Positions 43,859-52,785 of a stretch of DNA of 64,000 bases are shown here, in pieces; the stretch's first letter is position 1; each line of letters opens with the position of its first letter. The notes under the pieces are model-generated. The model worked only from the letters and a program-made list of their open reading frames with translations, was not told the origin of the DNA and made no database searches. The position numbers and the translations under genes are program-made. Source of the stretch: an uncultured Emticicia sp. (GTDB lineage Bacteria > Bacteroidota > Bacteroidia > Cytophagales > Spirosomataceae); NCBI RefSeq assembly GCF_937903345.1, contig NZ_CALCZQ010000008.1, forward strand, positions 62,001 through 126,000, written 5' to 3'.

Positions 43859-45040
43859 TTACTGTTTTAGCATTTTTACTGTCCAAAAACGATGTTTTTC
43901 ATCAATCAATTTCACAAAATAAAGTCCACTTGAAAGGCGAGAAACATCTAATTTGTTTTGATTTTGTGTTTTAAATACAACTTCACCGGAAGTATTAATT
44001 ATTTGTATCTCAAAATTTCCATTAATATTCTTTTCCGAAAGTTGTAGAAAATCCGCAACAGGATTTGGAAATATATTGATTAAACTGCCATTTAAAGTAA
44101 AATCTTCATTAATACCAGTTGTTAAACCACAATTCGTCAATAGATTAAAGTTTTGATGAATGGAAAAATATTTTTCCAAAATGAGAGCAGTCGCATCTGC
44201 AAATTTTTTACGATTTGAATAACCAAACCTAACGGTTGAATCACATTCAATTTGCAAACCATTTACGGTATTTCCTGCAATAATACCTGTATAATTAAAG
44301 GTATTGTATCCTCCATTAAAATATGGAAAACCACCTGTATTTGGAGATTGTTGGCTAGGAACAGCAGGAAAACCTTCGTTAGCGAATAAGGTTCCTAGGG
44401 CATTGGGGCCACGTAGCAGTTGTGCATGAGTCGAGCCGCTAACATTCGTATTTACCAAATTTTTTATTGAACTGGCTGCAATGTTGGATGCTGTATTTAA
44501 TTCACTATCTGTGCTGTTATATGCTCCTCCTGATAAGCCATATCCTAGTTCTAAACGATAAGGGTGTTTACCATGGCCATGCAAATCAATATAAAAGACT
44601 TTACCTGCATACTGTTTATGAGCAATAAATTGTGCCGTATCAATAAAATCATGAAAATCTGTCCAAGCACTTTCTGCTTCTATATTTCCACAAGCACCAT
44701 CTGCAATGTTTCGGTTACAATCAACTTTGGTTCTTCTTAAACTACAAATAATTAAATGAGGGTGACATCCAGTTAATTTGAAAAGAGCAGTATCTATTTG
44801 TTTTGCAAGTTCAATTGTTCTACTATCGAGATCAATGGTCGGACTATTACACGTTCTGTCTGGAATATCAACAGGAGCAACGAGCCCTCCATGTGGAACT
44901 GAAATAATTATTGGCAATCTGCCAACATGATATTCTGTGTAATTTTTAGTACCATATATTACCTGTGCATTACCTTGGAAACTTAAAAAAAATAAACCCA
45001 ATATGAAATATATTTTTTTTAATGATTTGTTTCTATTCAT
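43859..45040 (-). CDS. T9SS-exported N-formylglutamate amidohydrolase-like protein
   Basis: A 393-residue exported protein with a signal ending GNA (about residue 25). The catalytic part (30-295) has ISVPHGG (His50), CSLRRTKVDCNRNI (99-112) and IDLHGHGKHP (Asp152/His154), the zinc-site signatures of the N-formylglutamate amidohydrolase fold. The C-terminal 75 residues are a T9SS type A sorting domain (NIFPNPVADFLQLSEK; SSGLYFVKLIDEKHRF). Cytosolic members deformylate N-formylglutamate in histidine breakdown; an exported version suggests another amide or peptide substrate, not identified here. No hut genes are nearby. Confidence 0.85.
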   Translation of the reverse strand: MNRNKSLKKIYFILGLFFLSFQGNAQVIYGTKNYTEYHVGRLPIIISVPHGGLVAPVDIPDRTCNSPTIDLDSRTIELAKQIDTALFKLTGCHPHLIICSLRRTKVDCNRNIADGACGNIEAESAWTDFHDFIDTAQFIAHKQYAGKVFYIDLHGHGKHPYRLELGYGLSGGAYNSTDSELNTASNIAASSIKNLVNTNVSGSTHAQLLRGPNALGTLFANEGFPAVPSQQSPNTGGFPYFNGGYNTFNYTGIIAGNTVNGLQIECDSTVRFGYSNRKKFADATALILEKYFSIHQNFNLLTNCGLTTGINEDFTLNGSLINIFPNPVADFLQLSEKNINGNFEIQIINTSGEVVFKTQNQNKLDVSRLSSGLYFVKLIDEKHRFWTVKMLKQ

Positions 45041-45212
45041 TTGTCCGGGTAATTATTTGTTTATTGGTTATGAAATGGCTAACCTCTAAACAGATACAAA
45101 TTATAAATAGGTTATTTTGTTCGGGCGGAAAATGGTAGTATAAAAGCTAAAATTATTACTAAAGTGCAATTGACAAACTTCCGTCTAACAACCCATGATA
45201 GCTATAGAGCAT

Positions 45213-45992
45213 TTAACTTATTAGTCCTATCAATATTGCCTTTTCAACGGGACAAAGTTCTTTATCTATTTTACCAATATTAAAGCTTTTTTTTGTCAAT
45301 AATGCAGGCTGTGCCATAAATTTTGGTTCTGTACCATAGTGGTTTTGTGCCGCATGAACAATGAAAGGATGACATAAATAAACAGTTCCCGCTTTACCTA
45401 TTGCAAAGCTTTTTTCTCTCGTTGAGATTGTATTTATACGTTGAGTCAATTCCAAAAATGAAAGACCTTTTTCACCCTCGGGTTCTAAAATTTTTGCAAC
45501 CTCAAAATGAGACCCAACTTTGATTACTGTCGGAGCATCAAGCTCGGTCACATCTGAAAATAAGAATAGCATTAATAATCCACGAGCTTTAGACCGTATG
45601 TTTATTCGCCATTCGAAATAATTACTAGCATCTTCACCTGCAAAACTAGCATCAACGTGCCATCCTGTATCATTTGCCTGTTCTTTGCATGGAAAGCGTA
45701 TTGGAAATGAACCCAAGGTTACTCTTGGCAACCAATTACCTTTACCAACCAACTGGTCAAAAGCATTATGAAGTATACTGGTGTTTGCTGCCTTCTTAAA
45801 TGGTTCAAATCCCAATTCTCCTATTCTAACAACTGGTTGTGTCCAACTTTCAGCATTATTTGGGTCGCATAGAGTTGCTTCCCATAATATAGCCCGACAT
45901 TCTTCTGCAATTTCAGTTGAAAATGCGTTTTCTATTTTTATAAATCCATTGAATATAAAGCTATTTATTTGTTCTGTTGTTAATTCATTCAT
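45213..45992 (-). CDS. Phytanoyl-CoA dioxygenase (PhyH) family protein
   Basis: A 259-residue Fe(II)/2-oxoglutarate-dependent oxygenase. The iron facial triad appears as H112-V-D114 in WHVDASF and a distal His in CHPFIVHAAQN; an Arg suited to bind 2-oxoglutarate is nearby in the C-terminal strands. No signal peptide is seen, so it is cytosolic. The substrate of bacterial PhyH members is usually unknown, with small-molecule or lipid hydroxylation typical. The gene stands alone, with gaps of about 60 bp to the FGGY kinase downstream and 170 bp to the T9SS gene. Confidence 0.82.
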   Translation of the reverse strand: MNELTTEQINSFIFNGFIKIENAFSTEIAEECRAILWEATLCDPNNAESWTQPVVRIGELGFEPFKKAANTSILHNAFDQLVGKGNWLPRVTLGSFPIRFPCKEQANDTGWHVDASFAGEDASNYFEWRINIRSKARGLLMLFLFSDVTELDAPTVIKVGSHFEVAKILEPEGEKGLSFLELTQRINTISTREKSFAIGKAGTVYLCHPFIVHAAQNHYGTEPKFMAQPALLTKKSFNIGKIDKELCPVEKAILIGLIS

Positions 45993-46050
45993 TCTTTTCA
46001 GGTGATGTTATTTCTTTACCTGTAAAATAAATATCAAGCCCACTTCCTAC

Positions 46051-47400
46051 TTAAAAATACCGTTTCAAAGCAATCAATTGCTGTGGAATTGGCTTAGCAT
46101 TCCAATGTTCGTGAATCACCAAAGCTGCTCCTAAAGCCGATGCTTGAGCTATCTCGGAGGCAAACACTTGCTTATCGAAATAGGTTTCGGCTAAAAGATT
46201 CATATAAATGTCGTTTTTCGAGAAACCACCATCTACAAAAATCTGCTTTGGTTTGCTCCAACCCATGACCAAATTTAATGATGCCACCTGCTGAGCAACT
46301 AAATCAAGCATAAATTGGTGATAGGCTTCTTCGTAAGACTTAAACAAATTAAGGTTTCGTTCCACGAATGGACAATCTTTCAAAAGTCCAACATCGGCAG
46401 TTTGTGGTGTTGCTTGTTTGAATTTATGGCGTAAAAACCAAACCATATCTTTGTCATACTTCACCTGTTTGTAGTAGTCGGTTTGTTTGCCAAAATATTC
46501 AGCCAAATGCTTGGTTTGTCGTTCGTGTTCATTTCCCGCAAATAGTCTCGAAGCTTTTACTGGATTTCCTTCATAGTTGAGAAAACACAAACAATCTTTT
46601 TGTAATTCAGCATCAGTCAAGGGCTGATCATTAAACGGATTGATGCTAATCGCCCAAGTGCCAGTTGAAAGCAAAATAAATTTTTCGTCGAAAGATTTTA
46701 AGTACGGAACAAGTGCCGATGAACTATCGTGTATTCCAATACCAATGGGCATTCCGTTAGCATCGGTTATAACATTATTTGAAAATAAAGGCTTTTGTTG
46801 AATCGAATGAAGATGTTCGGATTCTACCCAAGAATGATAATCGTTTTTCTGAAAATCCCAAAGGGCAGTATGACAACCCACGCTTGTGATTTCTGAAACT
46901 GGCTGTTTAGAAAAAAGAAAGCTACAATATTGAGGCAGGTGCAAGGAATACTTTATTTGGTGAAAAACACTCGGTTTGGCGTATTTCAACCAATATAATT
47001 GCAATCCCGAATTGAGCATGCCGAGTTCGGGTGAAGCCGTTTCGGTATATATATTTGGGGTATATTTTTCACAAAATTCCTTACTCATTTGTCGAGTAAA
47101 GGCTTTTAGATAATTATAGAGAGGTGAAACTGGTTTTCCTTCGGAATTTAGATGAACTAAACTTGCTCCATAAGCTGAGATATTCAAGCCAACTACTTGA
47201 TATTCAGTATTTTGATTGATACTATCAAAAGTTTCTTTCAGCCAAGAACTTAGCTTAATCAAATCGTCACATGGAAAGCCATCGTCGTCCAAAATTTCTT
47301 CAAATTGCGATTGCTCTTCTTTTACAATTTGATAATCTTCGTCGAAAAGAAATAACTTTTTATTGGTTTTACCAATATCAAAAACGGCACAGACTTTCAT
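46051..47400 (-). CDS. FGGY-family carbohydrate kinase
   Basis: A 449-residue cytosolic sugar kinase with two actin-like ATPase domains. The phosphate-1 motif is DIGKTNKK (residues 8-15), followed by NISAYGASLVHLN, PLYNYLKAFTR, SVGCHTALWDFQK, HDSSSALVPYL, LLSTGTWAISINPF and the adenosine-binding QIFVDGGFSKN. It resembles rhamnulokinase/fuculokinase-type members but is not close enough for a substrate call. It could phosphorylate a ketose arising from sugar uptake. No isomerase or aldolase gene adjoins it. The gene is probably co-oriented with PhyH but not tightly coupled. Confidence 0.87.
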   Translation of the reverse strand: MKVCAVFDIGKTNKKLFLFDEDYQIVKEEQSQFEEILDDDGFPCDDLIKLSSWLKETFDSINQNTEYQVVGLNISAYGASLVHLNSEGKPVSPLYNYLKAFTRQMSKEFCEKYTPNIYTETASPELGMLNSGLQLYWLKYAKPSVFHQIKYSLHLPQYCSFLFSKQPVSEITSVGCHTALWDFQKNDYHSWVESEHLHSIQQKPLFSNNVITDANGMPIGIGIHDSSSALVPYLKSFDEKFILLSTGTWAISINPFNDQPLTDAELQKDCLCFLNYEGNPVKASRLFAGNEHERQTKHLAEYFGKQTDYYKQVKYDKDMVWFLRHKFKQATPQTADVGLLKDCPFVERNLNLFKSYEEAYHQFMLDLVAQQVASLNLVMGWSKPKQIFVDGGFSKNDIYMNLLAETYFDKQVFASEIAQASALGAALVIHEHWNAKPIPQQLIALKRYF

Positions 47401-47600
47401 GTAGGTTGGTTTGGAGCTTTATTTCTTGTTTTGATTTGATATAATTTGTCTGTAAAAATACAAATTTATATGATATGTACAAGCCTGTGCCTTACCACTC
47501 CGACAATTAAATTTTACCTTAAAATCTGATTCAGTAAATTTTGTCTGAACCATACAAATGGTGTTTAGACAAAAAAATCTATGCAAAAAATAAAAGTTAC

Positions 47601-50459
47601 CTATAATCTGAAATTGCGTAAATTATATGTAAACGTAAGCATGAAATAGCGTGTAAGTACTTGACTACGAGCATCTTCGATGTATGCCGTCAATACATTT
47701 CGAGCAATACTATTGTTTTGCTTTAATAAATCAAAAACATTGAGACGCAACTCACCAGCTTGTTTTTTCAAGAATTTATAGCCAAAACCTGCATTCCACA
47801 GTGTAAAGTTTTGATTAAAACCAGAACCCAAACCAGAATATGCTTGGTTTAGCACTTCAGACTGCAATAAGAACCCTTTTCCAAATAACCAATTGATTTT
47901 AATTGATGTATTCTGAAACAAATAGTTTGTATTGAGTGTCGTCTGAATTGAGTTTCGCACTAAATTGTAGGTTGGCGAATACGAAAAAGTAAAGTCAACC
48001 TTTTCACTCATATTACTACTCAATACCAAACCACCATTGATACCATAGGTATTCGTAAAACTCTTTATATCATTTATTAGATTTGGATTTTTGGCGAAAT
48101 TCACGCCTGCACTAAAATTAAGATTCGATTTAACTTTTGAAATCGGAATACCATAACTAATGAAGGTTCGGACATTAAATAAACCATCAAGATTAACAGG
48201 TTTTGTAAGTTGTGAACCTCTAAATAGTGTAATTCCTTTGGCCAATTCATAATCTTTATCCGCAATAAAAGTCGATTGAACGATGGCATTATTTGAGTAA
48301 GCCAAATTCAAATACAGCATGACATTTTGAGCGGTTTTTGCATTTGTAATACCATATCTAACCGATAAGGAGTGACTATAATCTTGCTTCAAATTAGGAT
48401 TTCCAGTTGATAGTTGCGTTGGATTACTATTATTAATTACACCTTGTAGTTGATTAACGGATGGTGCATTGGTATTAGTTCGGTAAAAAATTCGGAGATT
48501 GGATTTATTATCGAATCGGTAATTATACATCCCATTGGGTAATATACTATTGAATGAATATTTAACATCCTGTGCGATTGGATAAGTCTGCTCACTTGCC
48601 AACTGTGCGTTTTGATAGTTGACCCCAACCGATAACATTCCTTGCTTTCCTCTTAAACGATAACTTATACCTGTACGATTGGTAAGGTATAAATTTTCAA
48701 AAACACTGCTCAGTGAAGGCTTTAAAACTGAGTAAGTAAAAAGTTTCTGGTCATAAGCATTTACTTCACGATCTGAAGTACTGAGTGTATAACTTACATT
48801 ATGGTCAAATTGTACTTGTCCAGTTTTGCCAATTGGCTCGGTATAAGTCAATCCCAACGATGTTTTGTTACTAATTGTTTGAGATTGCGTTTGTTGATTA
48901 ACAAGCTGCGTGGTATCCTTAGGTGTAAAGTATCTACTAATTGAATATTGAGAGGTTAGTCCAGTTTGGTCACTTGAATTATTACCAAGATTGATTGAAA
49001 AAGTTCGTCCATTTTTAGCAAAACGGTGTCTGAATAAAACTTCACCCGAAAAATTAAACCCATTATTCACCAAATTTCTACTAGTTTGATTTGTATTTAT
49101 TGATTGAGTACGTAAATATGTTTGACTAGAAAGTGCAGAAAAAGCATCATTATTTTGCCAACTAATGCGAGGTGTAAAAATAATGGAGTTACTTTTATCA
49201 ATCGTATATTCTAAACGAACATTTGCTCGATGGTTAAGATTTTTGCTTTGTGTAGTACTGGTATCATTATACATTTGTGGTACAGTACCTAAATATTCAC
49301 GAGAAGTAATGCTTTGATTGCCATTATTAGCAGCATTAAAAAAATAACTGGTACTGAGTTTTACTTTTTTACCAAAATTATCACTGTAATTCAAACCAAT
49401 TGAGGTGGTTTTTGCAATGCCCGGCTGCTGTCCTACCATAAAGCTACTTGCATCTCCGCCACCACCATAACCTCCACCACCTCCTCCACTACCGCGTGGG
49501 GCACCACCACCGCCGCCACTGCCACCTTGTGGCCGACCTCCACCGCCGCCTCCTTGTCCACCGCCACCAAATGGCATCCCACCCCCTGAGTTTCCCATTA
49601 CACCCAAAATATCTTGGTTCGAAAAATTTTGTTGATTAATATTATTTGACAATCCAATGATTGTAAGTCGTTGATCTTTTTTGAAAAAATTAACACTTAG
49701 CCCCGACTGATAGCGTTGGTCGTCACCTACTCCCGCATATACTTTTCCAAACTGACCATTATTTTTGTTTTGTCGAGTAGTGATATTGATAGTTTTTACG
49801 GCATTGCCATCATCAAAGCCAGTAAATTGAGATTGTTCGCTCAGCCGGTCGAAAACTTGTACTTTGTCGACAATTTCGGCAGGAAGGTTTTTGAGAGCCA
49901 AAGCAGCATCATCGCCAAAAAATTCTTGGCCGTCAACGGTTACTTTTCTAACTTCTTCACCTTGAGCCTTTACTACACCATTTTCAATAGTTACGCCTGG
50001 CATTTTCTTTACTAAATCTTCTACTGTAGCATCAGGATTAGTCTTAAAAGCCCCAGCATTATATTGAATTGTATCACCTTTCTGTTCTACACGTACTTGC
50101 TTTTCACGTACCGTGACTTCGCCAAGTTGATTAGCATTTTCGGTCAATTTCAAAACTCCAAGATTTTTGGGCGTATTCCCTACTGAAACTCTCGTTTCTA
50201 GGTTTGAATAGCCAATTGAAGAAACTCTAATGCGATAATTTCCATATTTAACATTGGTAAGCTTAAATTGTCCATCAACATCAGCTAAGATTCCTTTTCT
50301 CTGGGTGGAATCTCTTGCGTTAATCAACAACACGCTCGCACCCGAAATTCCTGTGTTGCTTTGGGCATCTTTCACAACCCCTGAAAGCTCGGAGTTCTGA
50401 GCAAATGTTTTGGTAAATGACAAAGTAAGTAGGAAAGTTTGGAGTAGCAGCTTTTTCAT
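47601..50459 (-). CDS. TonB-dependent-receptor-like outer membrane beta-barrel protein with Gly-rich loop
   Basis: A 952-residue outer membrane protein with a signal ending TFA (residue 20). Residues 25-105 form a CarboxypepD_reg-like domain (SGVVKDAQSNTGISGASVLL), followed by a plug region (GEVTVREKQVRVEQKGDTIQ, KKMPGVTIENG, VDGQEFFGDDAALALKNLPA). The C-terminal part is an OMP_b-brl_3-type beta-barrel ending RLNVF then YNLRNFRL. Residues 289-335 (bases 49455-49595) are an insertion of mostly glycine with Pro, Arg and Gln, unlike any other barrel segment here. No SusD partner is adjacent, so it is probably not a glycan importer; the substrate is unknown. Confidence 0.88.
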   Translation of the reverse strand: MKKLLLQTFLLTLSFTKTFAQNSELSGVVKDAQSNTGISGASVLLINARDSTQRKGILADVDGQFKLTNVKYGNYRIRVSSIGYSNLETRVSVGNTPKNLGVLKLTENANQLGEVTVREKQVRVEQKGDTIQYNAGAFKTNPDATVEDLVKKMPGVTIENGVVKAQGEEVRKVTVDGQEFFGDDAALALKNLPAEIVDKVQVFDRLSEQSQFTGFDDGNAVKTINITTRQNKNNGQFGKVYAGVGDDQRYQSGLSVNFFKKDQRLTIIGLSNNINQQNFSNQDILGVMGNSGGGMPFGGGGQGGGGGGRPQGGSGGGGGAPRGSGGGGGGYGGGGDASSFMVGQQPGIAKTTSIGLNYSDNFGKKVKLSTSYFFNAANNGNQSITSREYLGTVPQMYNDTSTTQSKNLNHRANVRLEYTIDKSNSIIFTPRISWQNNDAFSALSSQTYLRTQSINTNQTSRNLVNNGFNFSGEVLFRHRFAKNGRTFSINLGNNSSDQTGLTSQYSISRYFTPKDTTQLVNQQTQSQTISNKTSLGLTYTEPIGKTGQVQFDHNVSYTLSTSDREVNAYDQKLFTYSVLKPSLSSVFENLYLTNRTGISYRLRGKQGMLSVGVNYQNAQLASEQTYPIAQDVKYSFNSILPNGMYNYRFDNKSNLRIFYRTNTNAPSVNQLQGVINNSNPTQLSTGNPNLKQDYSHSLSVRYGITNAKTAQNVMLYLNLAYSNNAIVQSTFIADKDYELAKGITLFRGSQLTKPVNLDGLFNVRTFISYGIPISKVKSNLNFSAGVNFAKNPNLINDIKSFTNTYGINGGLVLSSNMSEKVDFTFSYSPTYNLVRNSIQTTLNTNYLFQNTSIKINWLFGKGFLLQSEVLNQAYSGLGSGFNQNFTLWNAGFGYKFLKKQAGELRLNVFDLLKQNNSIARNVLTAYIEDARSQVLTRYFMLTFTYNLRNFRL

Positions 50460-50515
50460 GTATTATTTGGTGTTTAAAGTCTCTCTATAAATAAAATTTT
50501 ACTTAACAATATTTA

Positions 50516-50554
50516 GACAGATTCAAACTAAGTAAAGTTTAGTTCAAATCTGTC
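50516..50554. repeat. Imperfect 16-bp inverted repeat between the serine hydrolase and the barrel gene
   Basis: GACAGATTCAAACTAA (50516-50531) pairs with TTAGTTCAAATCTGTC (50539-50554) with two mismatches. It is 43 bp after the serine hydrolase stop and 57 bp before the barrel gene ATG, so it is either a terminator without a strong T tail or an operator. Confidence 0.45.
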
Positions 50555-50596
50555 CATAAACGACCAAAAAGGTAGATGTGTAGATAAATATAAAGA

Positions 50597-51907
50597 TTAA
50601 TCATCAATTGATTGATAAATCATTCGAGAAAAGAGAGCTTCAGAACCACCGTCGGGTGCTGCTTGGGTTTGCTTCATCAATAACATGATGATTTTTTCTT
50701 TTGGATCAGCCCAATAATTGGTATTGAAATAACCTCCCCAACTGAATCTACCTGCGTTTCCGTTTCCTTTGGATTGTCCTACTTGGCTAATTACACTAAA
50801 GCCAAGACTAAAGAAACTTTCACCTTTTGAACCGCCATAAAGGTCGCCAGTTTGGTTAGAAGCTGTTAACATTTCCACAGTTGCTCGGCTCAGAAAACGT
50901 TTGCCGTTCATTGTGCCACCATTGAGCAACATTTGCAAGAAAGTAGCATAATCTTTTGCTGTTGAAGAAAGTCCAGCTCCGCCTGAAAAGAAAGTTTTAG
51001 CACCTGAAATTGGATAATTTGGATCATAGAATGTTACAGGAAAACGCACCCAAGTTTTTACACTATCGGGTTTATGAATATACACCAAACGATCTTTTTT
51101 TGCTTCGGGCAAATAAAAATAGGTATCCTGCATTGCCAGTGGCTCGAAAAGATGTTGTTTCAAATATTCATCAAATGGCTGTCCTGAAACAATTTCGATA
51201 AAATAACCCAAGACGTCCAATCCTTCGCTGTATGTAAATTTCTCTCCTGGGTTATGATGCAAAGGAAGTTTTGCCAATTTTTTGATATTGTCGCCAATTT
51301 TCACGGGATTAGTTGTGTATAAATCTACAATTCCTGCTTTTTTATACATCATCTTAAAACTTTCATCGCCATCAATTACCCCATAGCCAAGCCCAGAAGT
51401 ATGGGTAAGCAAATGCCTTATGGTGATTTCCGACTTTACAGGCTCGCTGGTGAAGGTGGTATCAGCAAATTTAAATGATTTTATTACGCGTTGATTTTTG
51501 AATTCAGGAATAAACTTTGAAATTGGGTCATCGAGTGAAAACTTTCCTTCTTCATAAAGCATCATTACGGCGGTTGAAGTAATGGCTTTTGTCATTGAAG
51601 CTATTCTAAAAATATCGTCGGTTTTCATTGGCTTTTTGGTGAGAAAATCTGAATAGCCAAATGCCTTTTGATAAACAATTTGCCCGTTTTTGGTAAATAA
51701 AGCCACCATACCTGGGAGTTTATTTTGCTCAACGAGTTGATTTAATGCATTATCAATGCGTTTTAGCCTTTCCGAAGAAATTCCGACCGATTCAGGAGTT
51801 AAAGCCACCGAAAGTGGTTTTGAAGAAACTGATGATGTGAGTTGGGTTTGGGATTTTGCATTGAAAAGTACCAAACCAACAAGTGTTGTAAAGATAAATT
51901 TTTTCAT
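50597..51907 (-). CDS. Exported serine hydrolase, beta-lactamase class C/esterase family
   Basis: A 436-residue penicillin-recognising-enzyme-fold protein with a signal of about 19 residues ending AKS. The catalytic SxxK is S104-M-T-K107 in RIASMTKAITS. The second motif is Tyr-Ser-Glu in KFTYSEGLDVLGYFIE, where Asn is more usual. The third motif region is FSWGGYFNTNYWADP. GGAGLSSTAKDYATFLQMLL is the usual C-terminal segment. Members act as esterases, D-aminopeptidases or beta-lactamases; the Glu in motif 2 favours esterase or peptidase activity, but this is inference. It ends 63 bp upstream of the TrmH gene's end. Confidence 0.88.
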   Translation of the reverse strand: MKKFIFTTLVGLVLFNAKSQTQLTSSVSSKPLSVALTPESVGISSERLKRIDNALNQLVEQNKLPGMVALFTKNGQIVYQKAFGYSDFLTKKPMKTDDIFRIASMTKAITSTAVMMLYEEGKFSLDDPISKFIPEFKNQRVIKSFKFADTTFTSEPVKSEITIRHLLTHTSGLGYGVIDGDESFKMMYKKAGIVDLYTTNPVKIGDNIKKLAKLPLHHNPGEKFTYSEGLDVLGYFIEIVSGQPFDEYLKQHLFEPLAMQDTYFYLPEAKKDRLVYIHKPDSVKTWVRFPVTFYDPNYPISGAKTFFSGGAGLSSTAKDYATFLQMLLNGGTMNGKRFLSRATVEMLTASNQTGDLYGGSKGESFFSLGFSVISQVGQSKGNGNAGRFSWGGYFNTNYWADPKEKIIMLLMKQTQAAPDGGSEALFSRMIYQSIDD

Positions 51908-51970
51908 TAGTTTTTTTAGGTTGAATAAAAAAGATATAACAATTTACAAGTTTATTTTTAAAAAACAGTG

Positions 51971-52720
51971 CTATTCTCTCCTACGTAAATTATCGAGTAC
52001 AACAGCAGCAGCAATTCCTACATTCAAAGACTCAGCCTCTCCAAACCTCGGAATCGTTATTTTTTTAGTAATTAATTTTTCAACCTTTGCTCCTATTCCA
52101 TTCGATTCATTTCCGAGTACGATGTATCCACTGCTTGGAAAGTCGAAACGATGCACATTTTCAGAATTTAAAAAAGTTCCAATTATTTCAACTTTACTTG
52201 TTTTTACAATATTTTCAAAATATTCTGAAATTTCAGAATAATAAACTAAAATCCTACTAAAAGAGCCCATCGAAGCTGAAACTACTTTTGGATTATAGAA
52301 ATCAACAGTTGTTTCGGAGCAAATTATTTTTTTTATACCATACCAGTCGGCGATACGCAAAATCGTACCAAGGTTTCCAGGATCACGAATATCATCTAAA
52401 ACCAAGGCAAATTCGTTGGTTTCGACAATAAAGGGTGTATTTTCACGCATTTTAACTACTGCCAAAGCCGCATCATTGCTTTGGAGTGTTCCAAGTTTTT
52501 CGAGTTCTGACTGCGAAATCTGCTCTACAGATATTTTTTTTAGTATTTTTTCGTTTTCTAAAAAGAACTTTGGTGTACACAACAACAACTCCGTTTCTAA
52601 ATCGGACTTCAATAATTCTTGTACGCTTTTTGTCCCTTCTACCAAAAATCGTTGATGTTCTTGACGATATTTTTTTATTTGCAAGGATTGGACGTACTTT
52701 TGCTGTTGTTTTGAAAACAT
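51971..52720 (-). CDS. TrmH/SpoU-family RNA 2'-O-methyltransferase
   Basis: A 249-residue SPOUT methyltransferase. An N-terminal substrate-binding domain (about 1-90; QEHQRFLVEGTKSVQELL) precedes the trefoil-knot catalytic domain, with ALVLDDIRDPGNLGTILRIA (motif 1), YIVLGNESNGIG (motif 2) and IPRFGEAESLNVGIAAAVV (motif 3). It methylates a ribose of rRNA or tRNA using SAM; the target is unknown. It is divergent from tamL, with a 65-bp shared promoter region. Confidence 0.92.
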   Translation of the reverse strand: MFSKQQQKYVQSLQIKKYRQEHQRFLVEGTKSVQELLKSDLETELLLCTPKFFLENEKILKKISVEQISQSELEKLGTLQSNDAALAVVKMRENTPFIVETNEFALVLDDIRDPGNLGTILRIADWYGIKKIICSETTVDFYNPKVVSASMGSFSRILVYYSEISEYFENIVKTSKVEIIGTFLNSENVHRFDFPSSGYIVLGNESNGIGAKVEKLITKKITIPRFGEAESLNVGIAAAVVLDNLRRRE

Positions 52721-52785
52721 CTATTCAAAGATTTAGAATTTAAAATTATAATTTTTAGATAGAAAACCTGATAATCAATCAATTT

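Noticed and set aside
49448..49639. His-rich plus-strand ORF opposite the glycine-rich loop
   Set aside because: Its His/Leu repeats are the reverse-frame reading of Gly codons; not a real gene.
51756..52241. 161-codon plus-strand ORF spanning the serine hydrolase and TrmH genes
   Set aside because: It runs antisense across two conserved genes and their gap; serine/phenylalanine-rich composition suggests a reverse-frame artefact.
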